Positions 1 to 9,120 are shown, counted from the stretch's first letter. The stretch is DNA of 61,864 nt from Plesiocystis pacifica SIR-1 (GCF_000170895.1 NZ_ABCS01000061.1:1-61864); one strand, 5' to 3'. The notes: generated by a model from the sequence alone, not told the origin. Translations and numbers: made by a program.

Positions 1-1
1 C

Positions 2-1945
2 GCCCACGTCCGGGTCGAGCGCTGCGACGTCCAGGAGGCCTACCTGCGCCTGGGTTGGCTCGGCGGCGAGGCCCTCGACGACGACAGCGTGGCCCTCGAC
101 GTCGCGGCCGTGGTCCTCGGTCAAGGCGAGTCCTCGCGCCTGGCCACGCAGATCCGCCGCCGCGCCCAGCTGGTCTCCGACGTGCACGCCTCCTACCTCG
201 CCGGCCTCGCCAGCGGGGCGCTGCTGGTCAGCGCCCAGACCGAGCACGACAAGGTCGCCGACGCCCTGTTCGCGGTGCTCGACGGCGTCGAGGCGCTGGG
301 CCAGCACCCCCTGCCCGAGGCCGAGCTCCAGCGCGCCCGGGCCCTGCTGCAGAGCTCGCTGATCTACCGGCGCGAGAGCGTCCAGGGCCTCGCCCACGCC
401 CTGGGCTACTACGCCACCGTCGACGGTCTCGACGGCGTCGACGACAACGACGACAACGACGGGGACAGCAGCGAGGGCGCCGAGGCGCGCTACTTCCGAG
501 CCCTCGCGCAGCTCGATCCCGCGGCCGTCCAGCGCAGCTGCGCCCGGCTCTTGTGCCGCGAGCGCGCCGCGATCACCGTCTACCTGCCCCGGGCCGACAC
601 CACGGCCAAGCAAGCCCGCGCCCTCGCCAAGCAGCTCGAGCGCCGCTGCGCGGCCAAGCACCGCCGCCGACCGGGGCGCCGCTTCGCCCCGCTGACCCGC
701 GATCGCCACGGCATCGTCCGGACCCGGCACGACAGCGGCCTGCGCGTGCTCGTCCGCCCGGATCCGCGGGTGCCCGTGGTCGGGGCCTGGCTGGTCTGGC
801 CCGGCGGGCTCCGGGTCGAGACCCCGCGCCTGGCCGGCGTCTCCTCGCTGACGGCGGCGCTGCTCAACCGCGGCACGAGCTCGCGCAGCGGCGACGCCCT
901 GGCCCGGGAGGTCGAGGGCCTCGCCGCGGTCATCGACGGCTTCGCCGGCCACAACAGCGTGGGCATCCAGTCCGAGTGCCTCAGCCAGCACTTCCCGGCC
1001 ATCCTCGAGCGCGCCATCGACTGCGCCCGGGACCCGCTGTTCGACGCGGGGGAGGTCGACGAGGCCCGGCGCATCACCCTCGCCGACCTCGAGGCCGACG
1101 GCGACGATCCGGGCTACCTCGCCTACCGGACCATGCTCGCCTCGCTCTACCGCAAGCACCCCCTGGGCCGGGACCCGCGCGGGACGGCGGCGAGCCTGTC
1201 CCGCCTGGACTCCGCGGCCCTGCGCCGCAACTGGGGCCGGCGCTACGGCCTGGGCAAGGCCGTGCTCGCCGTCGCTGGCGAGGTCGAGCCCGAGGCCCTG
1301 CTCGCCAGCCTCGCCCCCCTGCTCGACGATCTCGAGCCCGGCGACGCCGTCGAGGGTCCGCCCACCTGGCCCGGCGGTCCGCCCAAGTGGCCCCGCCGCC
1401 CTCGCCACGTCGAGCTGGCGCGGGAGCGCGAGCAGGGTCAGCTGGTCCTCGGCTTCCCGGGCCTCGCCCTCGGCGATCCTCGCGGCTCCGCCCTCGACGT
1501 GCTGTGCTCCGTCCTCGGCGGCCAGTCCGGTCGGCTGTTCGAAGCCCTGCGCGAGCGCGAAGGCCTCGTCTACCAGGTCAGCGCGAGCGCGGCCGAGCAC
1601 GTCGACGCCGGCCACCTCGTCGTCCACGCCGCCGCCAGCCAGGACAAGCTCGCCGCCACCCGGGCCGCCATCGACCGCGAGCTCCAGACCATCCGGACCC
1701 AGGCCATCACCGCCGAGGAGCTCCAGCGCAGCAAGCGGTGGCTGATCGGGCAGTTCGAGAGCGCCATGCAGCGCCGCTCCCGGATCGCCTCGCGCATGGT
1801 CTTCGCCGAGGTCTACGGCCTCGGCGCGGACTACTACTTTGGCTACCCGGCGCGCGTGCAAGCCGTGACCCGGGCCCAGGTGCTCAGCCTCGCCGCCGAG
1901 CTCCTCGACCCCAAGCGCATGGTCAGCGTGGCCTTGTCCGCCTAA
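2..1945 (+). CDS. M16 family zinc peptidase-like protein, 3' part
   Basis: The frame is open at the left edge, so the start and the first domain are missing; 647 codons are visible. The segment begins inside an M16 C-terminal-type subdomain (EAYLRLGWL, then GQGESSRL). A second M16 repeat starts near visible residue 235 (HDSGLRVLVRPDP) and ends with its own C-terminal subdomain (GGQSGRLFEALREREGLVY). Where the second repeat should carry HxxEH it reads SLTAALLNRG, so this half is the inactive one, as in many two-repeat M16 proteins. The active-site half would lie upstream of the window. M16 enzymes degrade peptides, often in the periplasm. The gene converges on the next one with a 4-bp stop overlap. 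Confidence 0.88.
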   Translation, partial: AHVRVERCDVQEAYLRLGWLGGEALDDDSVALDVAAVVLGQGESSRLATQIRRRAQLVSDVHASYLAGLASGALLVSAQTEHDKVADALFAVLDGVEALGQHPLPEAELQRARALLQSSLIYRRESVQGLAHALGYYATVDGLDGVDDNDDNDGDSSEGAEARYFRALAQLDPAAVQRSCARLLCRERAAITVYLPRADTTAKQARALAKQLERRCAAKHRRRPGRRFAPLTRDRHGIVRTRHDSGLRVLVRPDPRVPVVGAWLVWPGGLRVETPRLAGVSSLTAALLNRGTSSRSGDALAREVEGLAAVIDGFAGHNSVGIQSECLSQHFPAILERAIDCARDPLFDAGEVDEARRITLADLEADGDDPGYLAYRTMLASLYRKHPLGRDPRGTAASLSRLDSAALRRNWGRRYGLGKAVLAVAGEVEPEALLASLAPLLDDLEPGDAVEGPPTWPGGPPKWPRRPRHVELAREREQGQLVLGFPGLALGDPRGSALDVLCSVLGGQSGRLFEALREREGLVYQVSASAAEHVDAGHLVVHAAASQDKLAATRAAIDRELQTIRTQAITAEELQRSKRWLIGQFESAMQRRSRIASRMVFAEVYGLGADYYFGYPARVQAVTRAQVLSLAAELLDPKRMVSVALSA

Positions 1946-2742
1946 CCCAGCACGCCGAGGACGTAGATGTCGTAGATGGCGTGGGTCCACACGGCCACGG
2001 CCAGACCGCGGACTTGGTAGATGAGCGCGAAGAACACGCCCGCGAGCGTCCGGTAGACGAAGGCCGCGAAGGTGAAGGCCTCGCCGCTGGGGCCGATGTG
2101 GTGGGCCAGGGAGAACACCAGCGAGGACACGACGACGGCGATGACCAGGGCCTGGCCGCGGTTGACCATGCCCGCCAGCAGCCACGACAGGCCGCCCACG
2201 CCGATGAGCCGGAAGATGAGCTCCTCGTGCAGGCCCGCGCCGGCCGAGATCACGATCACGTCCAGGAAGTCGAGGCCGCTGGCCAACGCGGCCGAGAGCT
2301 CCCCGCCCGCGCTCAGGCCCGGGACCAGCTCCGTGAACCGGTGCATCACGAACAGGATGATCGAGCCCATGGTCAGGGCGTAGAAGGTCGACTCGGCCAG
2401 GACCGGGACGAAGGCCTTGGGGTCGAAGCTCTCCGTGCGCCGCAGCAGCACCAAGATCGCCGCGTAGGCCAGGAGCATCCCGCTGAGCACGACGAGGTAG
2501 TTGGCCAGGTCCCGGTCGGCCAGCTCCACCAGCGAGGCCGTCACGAAGTCGACGCCGTTGAGCCCGCGGCTGAGCAGGATGCCCAGCTGGTAGATGATGA
2601 ACAGCGGGAAGATCAGGATCGCGCTGGTCAGCGGGTCGACGCGCCCGGCGAGGTGATTGCGCAGCGAGCCCTGCGTCGCCGGCCTCGCGCCCCGCGACCG
2701 ACGGCGGGGCTCCTCGTCCTCGTGGCTGCGCTCCCTTGCCAT
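1942..2742 (-). CDS. CPBP family intramembrane metalloprotease
   Basis: A 266-aa polytopic membrane protein. After a charged, Arg-rich N-terminal tail of about 35 residues come several hydrophobic segments. The three CPBP (Rce1/CAAX-like) motifs are in order: HEELIFR near residue 175, FSLAHH near 220 and HAIYD near 255. These supply the Glu, His and His/Asp residues expected to bind the metal within the membrane. Such enzymes cleave substrates in the bilayer; the substrate is unknown here. The N-terminus is divergent to crcB with about 70 bp between starts. The 3' end overlaps the M16 gene by 4 bp. Confidence 0.88.
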   Translation of the reverse strand: MARERSHEDEEPRRRSRGARPATQGSLRNHLAGRVDPLTSAILIFPLFIIYQLGILLSRGLNGVDFVTASLVELADRDLANYLVVLSGMLLAYAAILVLLRRTESFDPKAFVPVLAESTFYALTMGSIILFVMHRFTELVPGLSAGGELSAALASGLDFLDVIVISAGAGLHEELIFRLIGVGGLSWLLAGMVNRGQALVIAVVVSSLVFSLAHHIGPSGEAFTFAAFVYRTLAGVFFALIYQVRGLAVAVWTHAIYDIYVLGVLG

Positions 2743-2810
2743 CCCCGGGGATCCTGCGCCAAGCTGGCCCGCGGCCCCAAGAAAGTGGCGAGTCGCGGAG
2801 GTCCGGGGGA

Positions 2811-3215
2811 GTGAACGAGGACAGCGAGAGCGTCGGGGCCGCAGCCCAAATGATCGGAGTGTTCCTCGCCGGGGGCACGGGCGCGCTTCTGCGCGTGCTG
2901 CTCTCGGCGCAGATCGAGCAAGCCTGCAGCGAGCGCCTGCCCTTCATCGGCGTGCTCGCCGTCAACCTCGCCGGCTGCCTGCTGATCGGCTTCGCCTCCG
3001 CCTGCATCACCGCCGACCACTGGCGCAACATCGTCCTCGGCGGCGCCCTGGGCGGGTTCACGACCTACAGCGCCTTCGCGCTGTTCACGGTCTCGCTCGC
3101 CGACGAGCAGCGCTGGGGCTCCCTGAGCGCCCAGCTGCTGCTGCACATCCTCGGCGGCGTGCTGTGCGTGTGGCTGGGGGTCGCGCTAGCCAAGGCCGCG
3201 GGCCTGTCGAGCTGA
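2811..3215 (+). CDS. crcB: CrcB/Fluc fluoride channel
   Basis: A small four-helix membrane protein that exports fluoride as an antiparallel dimer. Family motifs are clear: GGTGALLR at the first helix, VNLAGCLLIGF in the second and GGFTTYSAFA in the third, the last containing the residues that line the fluoride path. The GTG at 2811 is chosen because a GGAGG lies about 9 nt upstream; the ATG at 2850, just before the first helix, is the alternative. A longer frame from 2736 would run into the divergent CPBP gene. I see no fluoride-riboswitch fold in the short upstream region. A second-family repeat lies directly downstream. Confidence 0.9.
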   Translation: MNEDSESVGAAAQMIGVFLAGGTGALLRVLLSAQIEQACSERLPFIGVLAVNLAGCLLIGFASACITADHWRNIVLGGALGGFTTYSAFALFTVSLADEQRWGSLSAQLLLHILGGVLCVWLGVALAKAAGLSS

Positions 3216-3223
3216 GCTTCTGC

Positions 3224-3347
3224 TTTGCCCCCACAGCCGCCTAGAACCGGGGGCGCTTCGTCGCTGTCCGCTCCTCCGCTTTGGCTTGGTGGGCAATGGA
3301 GTTCGTGCCTTCGAGAGGGCCTGTGGTCGCCCCCGCGAGCGGGGGCG
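3224..3347 (+). repeat. Interspersed 3'-UTR repeat family 2, copy A
   Basis: About 124 nt beginning 8 nt after the crcB stop. It is strongly similar to the reverse complement of 56728-56849, which follows the acyl-CoA dehydrogenase stop. Shared blocks include TTGCCCCCACAG at the start, CGCTTCGTCGCT, CCGCTCCTCCGCT, GGCTTGGTGGGCAATG and GTTCGTGCC. The copy ends in a hairpin at 3328-3347 (CGCCCCCGC, GA, GCGGGGGCG). A first possible stem pairs GCCCCC at 3227 with GGGGGC near 3249. Both copies lie in sense orientation behind a gene, so a 3'-end or terminator role is inferred. No long ORF is shared. Confidence 0.8.
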
Positions 3348-3372
3348 TGGATTCTGGTGTCGCTCGCTACGG

Positions 3373-3569
3373 CTGAGTCGTGGACGTGGGGCAGGGAGGG
3401 CGTGGCGTCGTCCACGACGGCTAAAACAGACAGGGACTGTGAAAATTTCACAGTCCCTGAGTCGTGGACGTGGGGCAGGGAGGGCGTGGCGTCGTCCACG
3501 ACGGCTAAAACAGACAGGGACTGTGAAAATTTCACAGTCCCTGAGTCGTGGACGTGGGGGCAGGGAGGA
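3373..3569 (+). repeat. 84-bp two-hairpin repeat family 1, two full tandem copies plus a partial
   Basis: Two head-to-tail units of exactly 84 bp (3373-3456 and 3457-3540) are followed by a truncated third that ends near 3569. Each unit starts CTGAGTC. It holds hairpin 1, with arms GTCGTGGACG and CGTCCACGAC around a 22-nt purine-rich loop, then GGCTAAAACAGA. Hairpin 2 is a near-perfect palindrome with 14-nt arms CAGGGACTGTGAAA and TTTCACAGTCCCTG around one base. The same unit occurs at 8419-8571, 12862-12950 (minus), 32770-32853 and as a fragment at 49782-49833, always in sense with the gene upstream. No transposase or spacers are present. Function unknown; a 3'-end RNA element is inferred. 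Confidence 0.9.
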
Positions 3570-3596
3570 CGCTTAGCGCCATGTGCAAATTGAAGA

Positions 3597-3623
3597 GGGC
3601 GACGATGGAAACCATCGCCGCCC
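3597..3623 (-). terminator. Hairpin terminator of the histone-like gene
   Basis: On the minus strand GGGCGGCGATGG, TTT, CCATCGTCGCCC forms a 12-bp stem with one G-U pair, starting 16 nt after the stop codon at 3639. A moderately T-rich run (TCTTCAATTT) follows. It fits an intrinsic terminator for the gene at 3639-5615. Confidence 0.6.
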
Positions 3624-3638
3624 GCTCGGTGTGCCGGC

Positions 3639-5615
3639 TCAGCGCTTCTTCTTCTTCTTGCCCGCCTTCTTCTTGGCGGGCTTTTTCTTGGCTGCAGTCT
3701 TCTTCTTCGACTGCCGCGCCGGCTTCTTGGCGGCCTTCTTCTTCTTGGCAGCCTTCTTCTTCGACGTCTTCTTCTTGGTCACCTTCTTGGCGGCCTTCTT
3801 CTTGCCCGCCTTCTTGGTCGACGTCTTCTTCTTGGTCACCTTCTTGGCGGCCTTCTTCTTGCCCGCCTTCTTCTTGCCCGCCTTCTTGGTCGACGTCTTC
3901 TTCTTGGCGGCCTTCTTCTTGCCCGCCTTGGTCGCCTTCTTCTTGGTCGCGGCCTTCTTGGTCGCCTTCTTCTTCGACGTCTTCTTGGTCGCGGCCTTCT
4001 TCTTCTTACCGGCCGATTTCTTCTTGGCGGCCTTCTTGGTCGCCTTCTTCTTGCCGGCCGACTTCTTGGTCGCCTTCTTCTTGGTCGCCTTCTTCTTCTT
4101 GCCAGCCGACTTCTTGGCCGACTTCTTCGCGGCCTTCTTCTTCGTCGCGGCAGCCTTCTTCTTCGCTGCGGCGGCCTTCTTCTTCGCGGCAGCCTTCTTC
4201 TTCGCGGCAGCCTTCTTCTTCGCGGCAGCCTTCTTCTTCGCGGCGGCGGCCTTCTTCTTCGCGGCGGCGGCCTTCTTCTTCTCGGCGGCGGCCTTCTTCT
4301 TCTCGGCGGCGGCCTTCTTCTTCTCGGCCTCCTTGCGCTTGCGCTCCTTGTCTTTTTCCTTGCGCTTGAGCTCCTTGTCGCGCTCGCGCTGCTTCTTGAG
4401 CTTCTCGGCCTCCTTGCGCTTGCGCTCCTTGTCGCGCTCGCGCTGCTTCTTGAGCTTCTCGGCCTCCTTGCGCTTGCGCTCCTTCTCGCGCTCGCGCTGC
4501 TTTTTGAGCTTCTCGGCCTCCTTGCGCTTGCGCTCGCGCTCCTTGTCCTTCTCCTTGCGCTCGCGCTCGCGCTCGAGGGCCCGCTGCTTCTTGAGCTTCT
4601 CGGCCTCCTTGCGCTTGAGCTCGCGCTCTTTCTCTTTCTCCTTGCGCTGGCGCTCGCGCTCGGCGGCCTTGGCCGCGCGCTCTTCTTCCTTGCGCTTGCG
4701 CTCGGCCTCGCGGGCGAGGCGAAGCTCCTCGCGCTTTTTGGCCTTCTCTTCGCGGATGCGCTCGCGCTCGGCCTTCTTCTCGGCCGCGATGCGGGCACGC
4801 TCTTGGCGCTTGCGCTCGGCCTCCTCCTCGCGGGCCTTCTTGGCCGCGAGCCGGGCCGCTTCCTTCTCGGCGCGGATGCGGGCACGCTCTTCTTCCTTGC
4901 GCTTGCGCTCGGCCTCGCGCTCTTGGCGCTTGCGCTCGCGCTCTTCCTCGGCGCGGCGGCGCTCTTCCTCGCGGCGCGCCTCGGCCTCCTTGCGCTTGCG
5001 CTCGGCCTCGAGCCGACGCTCTTCGGCGATGCGGCGCTTCTCCGCCTCTTCCTCCGCGATACGGCGCTCGCGCTCGGCGGCGATCTCTTCGGGGGTCGGG
5101 CCCATCTCGAGTTTGAGGAGGTTGCGGAGCTCCTCCTCCTCGACGCGCTCGCCCCGCAGCTCCTCGTCGGTCACGCCACGGCCGTGGACGATGACCCGAG
5201 TCACGTTGTTGCGGAAGGTCGTCTCGAGCTTGTTGTCACCGAGCACCTCGCTGACAAAGCCCACACCAAACGAGGGGTGAACGACGATCTGGTGGAGCAC
5301 CAGCGCGGCCTTGGGGCTGTAGCGGACCGCTGACTTGCGGTCGTAATTCTCGATGCCCTGGAGCCAATCGAGTTTTTGAAGCTTGCGTCGGCGCGCTACG
5401 GACACCGGCTCGGCGTCCTCGGCGGAGCCCCTCGGCTTCTTGTAGGCGTGAATGTCGCCGCAAACAGCGCACTGAACGCGTCGAATTTCGTCCCCGTAGC
5501 TCTCGAGAATGATGTGTGAGGTGTCCGTCCGGCACTTGGGGCAGTAGCCGTCGGTCTCTCCGCCATTCGAGTTGCTGCTGGACCCACCGAAGTGGCTCTC
5601 GAAGATCTGATCCAT
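3639..5615 (-). CDS. Zinc-ribbon protein with coiled coil and histone H1-like Lys/Ala tail
   Basis: A 658-aa cytoplasmic protein in three parts. Residues 25-52 form a CPKC...CAVC zinc ribbon. Residues about 90-150 hold a small conserved beta-domain (VVHPSFGVGFVSEV, VTRVIVHGRG). Residues 165-430 are a highly charged helix rich in Glu, Arg and Lys, containing an imperfect 18-residue repeat of the form KEAEKLKKQRERDKE. Residues 430-658 are almost only Lys and Ala with some Thr, Ser and Gly, like eukaryotic histone H1 tails. DNA or RNA compaction is an inference from charge. The start ATG has GGAG upstream. Such H1-like tails occur in several bacteria; this combination with a zinc ribbon I cannot name. 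Confidence 0.8.
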   Translation of the reverse strand: MDQIFESHFGGSSSNSNGGETDGYCPKCRTDTSHIILESYGDEIRRVQCAVCGDIHAYKKPRGSAEDAEPVSVARRRKLQKLDWLQGIENYDRKSAVRYSPKAALVLHQIVVHPSFGVGFVSEVLGDNKLETTFRNNVTRVIVHGRGVTDEELRGERVEEEELRNLLKLEMGPTPEEIAAERERRIAEEEAEKRRIAEERRLEAERKRKEAEARREEERRRAEEERERKRQEREAERKRKEEERARIRAEKEAARLAAKKAREEEAERKRQERARIAAEKKAERERIREEKAKKREELRLAREAERKRKEEERAAKAAERERQRKEKEKERELKRKEAEKLKKQRALERERERKEKDKERERKRKEAEKLKKQREREKERKRKEAEKLKKQRERDKERKRKEAEKLKKQRERDKELKRKEKDKERKRKEAEKKKAAAEKKKAAAEKKKAAAAKKKAAAAKKKAAAKKKAAAKKKAAAKKKAAAAKKKAAATKKKAAKKSAKKSAGKKKKATKKKATKKSAGKKKATKKAAKKKSAGKKKKAATKKTSKKKATKKAATKKKATKAGKKKAAKKKTSTKKAGKKKAGKKKAAKKVTKKKTSTKKAGKKKAAKKVTKKKTSKKKAAKKKKAAKKPARQSKKKTAAKKKPAKKKAGKKKKKR

Positions 5616-5941
5616 GAGTGAAAACTCCGCCGTGGGGGGCCTTCTTCGTTGGCCCTAACACGGTCGGATCCTCCCATACAAGCAATAAAGGTCTGAAAAT
5701 GTTGAGAATTTCGAGCTTCCGCGGCAACCTCGAAGCCACCTGGCACGCGCTCAACTGCTTGAAAAGACAAAGGATTGTCGATTTTCAGCGCTCCCGTGCG
5801 CGGCCGGTGAGATCCACCGATCTCCAGTTCAACGGGGCAGTAGCTAGCCAATTCCCGGTAGCGAGGCGGACTCGAGGCCCTCTCGACACTCGAGCGCTCG
5901 CTCTGGGAGAGCGTGGCAGATCTGGACAACGCGGCCCGGGA
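5616..5941. other. Intergenic region, no gene seen
   Basis: A 326-bp gap between two minus-strand genes. The part near 5660-5800 is clearly more A+T-rich than its surroundings and probably carries the promoter of the histone-like gene; I cannot assign -35 and -10 boxes with confidence. Short frames on the plus strand here have no family features. Confidence 0.5.
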
Positions 5942-6796
5942 TCAGCTCGACGACGAGGGGTTCGAGCTCGCCCCGTTCCACTGGCCCCCGGCGGCCTCGA
6001 CCTGCTCTCGGCTGAGGTTGTCGAGTCGACTCATGAACGCTGCGTCCGTGCGCTCGAGGCCCATGGCCTGGATCAGCTTGCGGACCTCCGAGCCCGTGTT
6101 CTTGGCCTGGCCCGCCAGGGAGCCGAGCTCGCGGCACACGACCCGGAAGGCCCGGCCGTGCTCGCCCGCCTGGGCCGCGATGATGTTGCCGTTGAGGGCC
6201 AGCAGCTGCAGGCGACGGGCGACGTCGTCGATGAAGTGGATGATCGACTCCATCCCGTCTGCGCGCTCTTCGAAGTCGGCGACCTGGTCCTCGACGCCGC
6301 TGCGCGCCGCGGCGGCGAGCAGGTCGAAGTAGGCCTCCTTGTCCTGGAAGGCCTCGATCATGCCGATCGGCGCGTAGTCCTGGCCGCCGGAGGCGTGCAG
6401 CGGGCGGCAGACGGTGAGGTACTCCCGGCCGCGGTACTCGACCTCGCCCTTGAACACCTCGCGGCGCCGGAGCACCCGATCGACCAAGTCGGCGTGGGCG
6501 AACTCGCCGACGTCCGGGGGCGTGCCGGCGTCGAGCACCGTGGACACCGCGATGCGCCGGTTGCCGGCGTAGATGGCGAAGCCCAGACCGGTGGACTGGG
6601 CCATGCGCGAGAGCAGCTCCCGGTCCTTGCTGACCGGTCGATCGCCCACGAGGATGTCGTCGTCAGAGCGGACGATCGCCCCCTCGTTGTGGAGCAGGCG
6701 CTCGCACAGCGCGGTCGCAGCCATCGCGCGGTCGAAGCTGCGACGGGTGATGACCTCGCGGACGGCTTGATAGATCTCGTTGCTGACGTCGCTCAC
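5942..6796 (-). CDS. Soluble methyl-accepting chemotaxis-like protein
   Basis: A 284-aa protein without membrane segments. Residues about 55-170 look like a Cache-type sensor (FAIYAGNRRIAVSTVL, VLRRREVFKGEVEYRGREYLTVCRPL, then IGMIEAF). Residues 195-260 match the MCP signalling hairpin (IDDVARRLQLLALNGNIIAAQAGEHGRAF), including the region that contacts CheA and CheW. HAMP is absent and the signalling domain is short. The GTG at 6796 is chosen because longer versions overlap the divergent gltX start; GGGAGG lies only 1-2 nt before it, which is unusually close. It may be a cytoplasmic sensor for a chemosensory array encoded elsewhere. Confidence 0.75.
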   Translation of the reverse strand: MSDVSNEIYQAVREVITRRSFDRAMAATALCERLLHNEGAIVRSDDDILVGDRPVSKDRELLSRMAQSTGLGFAIYAGNRRIAVSTVLDAGTPPDVGEFAHADLVDRVLRRREVFKGEVEYRGREYLTVCRPLHASGGQDYAPIGMIEAFQDKEAYFDLLAAAARSGVEDQVADFEERADGMESIIHFIDDVARRLQLLALNGNIIAAQAGEHGRAFRVVCRELGSLAGQAKNTGSEVRKLIQAMGLERTDAAFMSRLDNLSREQVEAAGGQWNGASSNPSSSS

Positions 6797-6846
6797 GCCT
6801 CCCGAGTGTACTGGCAGCGCTGGCCGTATGGTAGGCACTCGCCACG

Positions 6847-8349
<1,503 letters not shown>

Positions 8350-8392
8350 TCGGGCCCGAGCGCAGGCGCGTCCGCCCTGCGACCTGACAGCC

Positions 8393-8418
8393 TACCGAGA
8401 AAGGCAGCCGCCCACGGG
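8393..8418. repeat. 26-nt module shared with 8632-8657
   Basis: TACCGAGAAAGGCAGCCG and the following CCCACGGG are identical here and at 8632-8657. In this copy the module runs directly into the second half of a family 1 unit, replacing that unit's first hairpin arm. In the other it links the two 61-bp repeats. Confidence 0.85.
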
Positions 8419-8571
8419 AGGGCGTGGCGTCTTCCACGACGGCTAAAGCAGACAGAGGGTCGGCCAGAGCTCGTTTTGGCCGACCCTCTGACTCGTGGAC
8501 GTGGGGCAGGGAGGGCGTGGCGTCGTCCACGACGGCTAAAATGGACAGGGACTGTGAAAACTTCACAGTCC
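8419..8571 (+). repeat. Family 1 repeats: one truncated, one full 84-bp unit
   Basis: The first unit (8419-8487) has lost its left hairpin 1 arm. Its hairpin 2 has wholly different but still perfectly paired 14-nt arms, CAGAGGGTCGGCCA and TGGCCGACCCTCTG. The second unit (8488-8571) is again 84 bp, with hairpin 2 arms AGGGACTGTGAA and TTCACAGTCCCT around three bases. Both follow gltX in sense orientation. Sequence replacement with retained pairing suggests that the fold, not the sequence, is what matters. Confidence 0.88.
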
Positions 8572-8729
8572 CTGAGTCCGTGGACGATGCTTTCGTGGAT
8601 CATGGGTCCCGGCGCGGCCGGGGTGGGCGACTACCGAGAAAGGCAGCCGCCCACGGGTTCAACGCCAGCTGAGTCCGTGGACGATGCTTTCGTGGATCAT
8701 GGGTCCCGGCGCGGCCGGGGTGGGCGACT
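8572..8729. repeat. Direct 61-bp repeat pair beside the SLOG gene
   Basis: Positions 8572-8632 and 8669-8729 are identical 61-mers that begin CTGAGTCCGTGGACG and end GGGGTGGGCGACT. They are separated by the 26-nt module and 11 unique bases. The start resembles the beginning of a family 1 unit, but the rest differs. The right copy ends 1 nt before the stop codon of the SLOG gene on the other strand, so on that strand the repeat is 3' to the gene. Confidence 0.9.
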
Positions 8730-8730
8730 G

Positions 8731-9108
8731 CTAGCGAACTCGCGCGCTCCGATCTCGCCGCGCCAGATTGCGCGCGGTGCCCGAGCGCTCCCGCCCCGGC
8801 CGCACCCACGCGATGTCGCGGGTCGAGGCCGCGGTCAGGGCAGGGTCACGCTCGCTGTCCGATCCGTACCCGCCACGGGTCGGGAAATCTCCGAGGTTGT
8901 GGCGGGGGTGGGTGAACATGTGGAAGACAACGACCCGTGCGGCGCGCCCTGCGAGGTACTCCTGGGCCATGGCGTCCGCTCCCCGAGCGTCACCGGTTAC
9001 GAAACCCGCACCCTCGCCGAGTGCGGCCTCGATGGCGGGAACGTAGTGTTCGGCGAATTCTTCGGGGCTCAGGTCGAGGTGGCCGCTGACGAAGCAGGTC
9101 TCAGTCAC
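8731..9108 (-). CDS. SLOG/Rossmann-fold nucleotide-sensor-like protein
   Basis: A 125-aa protein that starts with a beta-strand and turn (CFVSGHLDLSPEEFAEHY) and contains GFVTGDARGADAMAQEYL, the Rossmann-like signature of small SLOG-superfamily proteins related to DprA and YpsA. The C-terminal part, ASTRDIAWVRPGRERSGTARNLARR, is typical of this subgroup. SLOG proteins bind nucleotides or nucleotide-derived signals; no effector domain is fused here. The start is GTG; the palindrome CAGTGTAACACTG overlaps it. The stop abuts the 61-bp repeat. The cellular role cannot be told from the sequence. Confidence 0.75.
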   Translation of the reverse strand: MTETCFVSGHLDLSPEEFAEHYVPAIEAALGEGAGFVTGDARGADAMAQEYLAGRAARVVVFHMFTHPRHNLGDFPTRGGYGSDSERDPALTAASTRDIAWVRPGRERSGTARNLARRDRSARVR

Positions 9109-9120
9109 AGTGTAACACTG
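9108..9120. promoter_or_regulatory. Palindrome over the SLOG gene start
   Basis: CAGTGT-A-ACACTG forms 6-nt arms around one base and overlaps the GTG start at 9108. A further GACACTA follows at once. On the minus strand TTACAC and TAGTGT could act as -10 boxes. An operator or autoregulatory site is possible; the evidence is only the symmetry and the position. Confidence 0.4.

Noticed and set aside
2743..2810. Fluoride riboswitch upstream of crcB
   Set aside because: The region is about 70 bp, mostly shared with the divergent CPBP gene, and lacks the conserved core of the crcB motif.
55..2814. Long overlapping or antisense frames, e.g. 55-2814, 6793-8325 (minus), 34378-38475 and 46192-49065
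   Set aside because: They lie across well-supported genes in other frames, consist of Arg/Ala/Gly/Pro-rich text with no domain features, and are expected in DNA of this G+C content.
3373..3569. CRISPR array
   Set aside because: The units are 84 bp, directly tandem and identical, with no variable spacers and no cas genes nearby.
3373..3569. Ordinary Rho-independent terminators as the sole explanation of family 1
   Set aside because: Neither hairpin is followed by a T-run at any of the loci, and the constant purine-rich loop and linker would not be needed.
8393..8729. Insertion sequence remnant
   Set aside because: No transposase fragment, terminal inverted repeats or target duplications are visible around the array.
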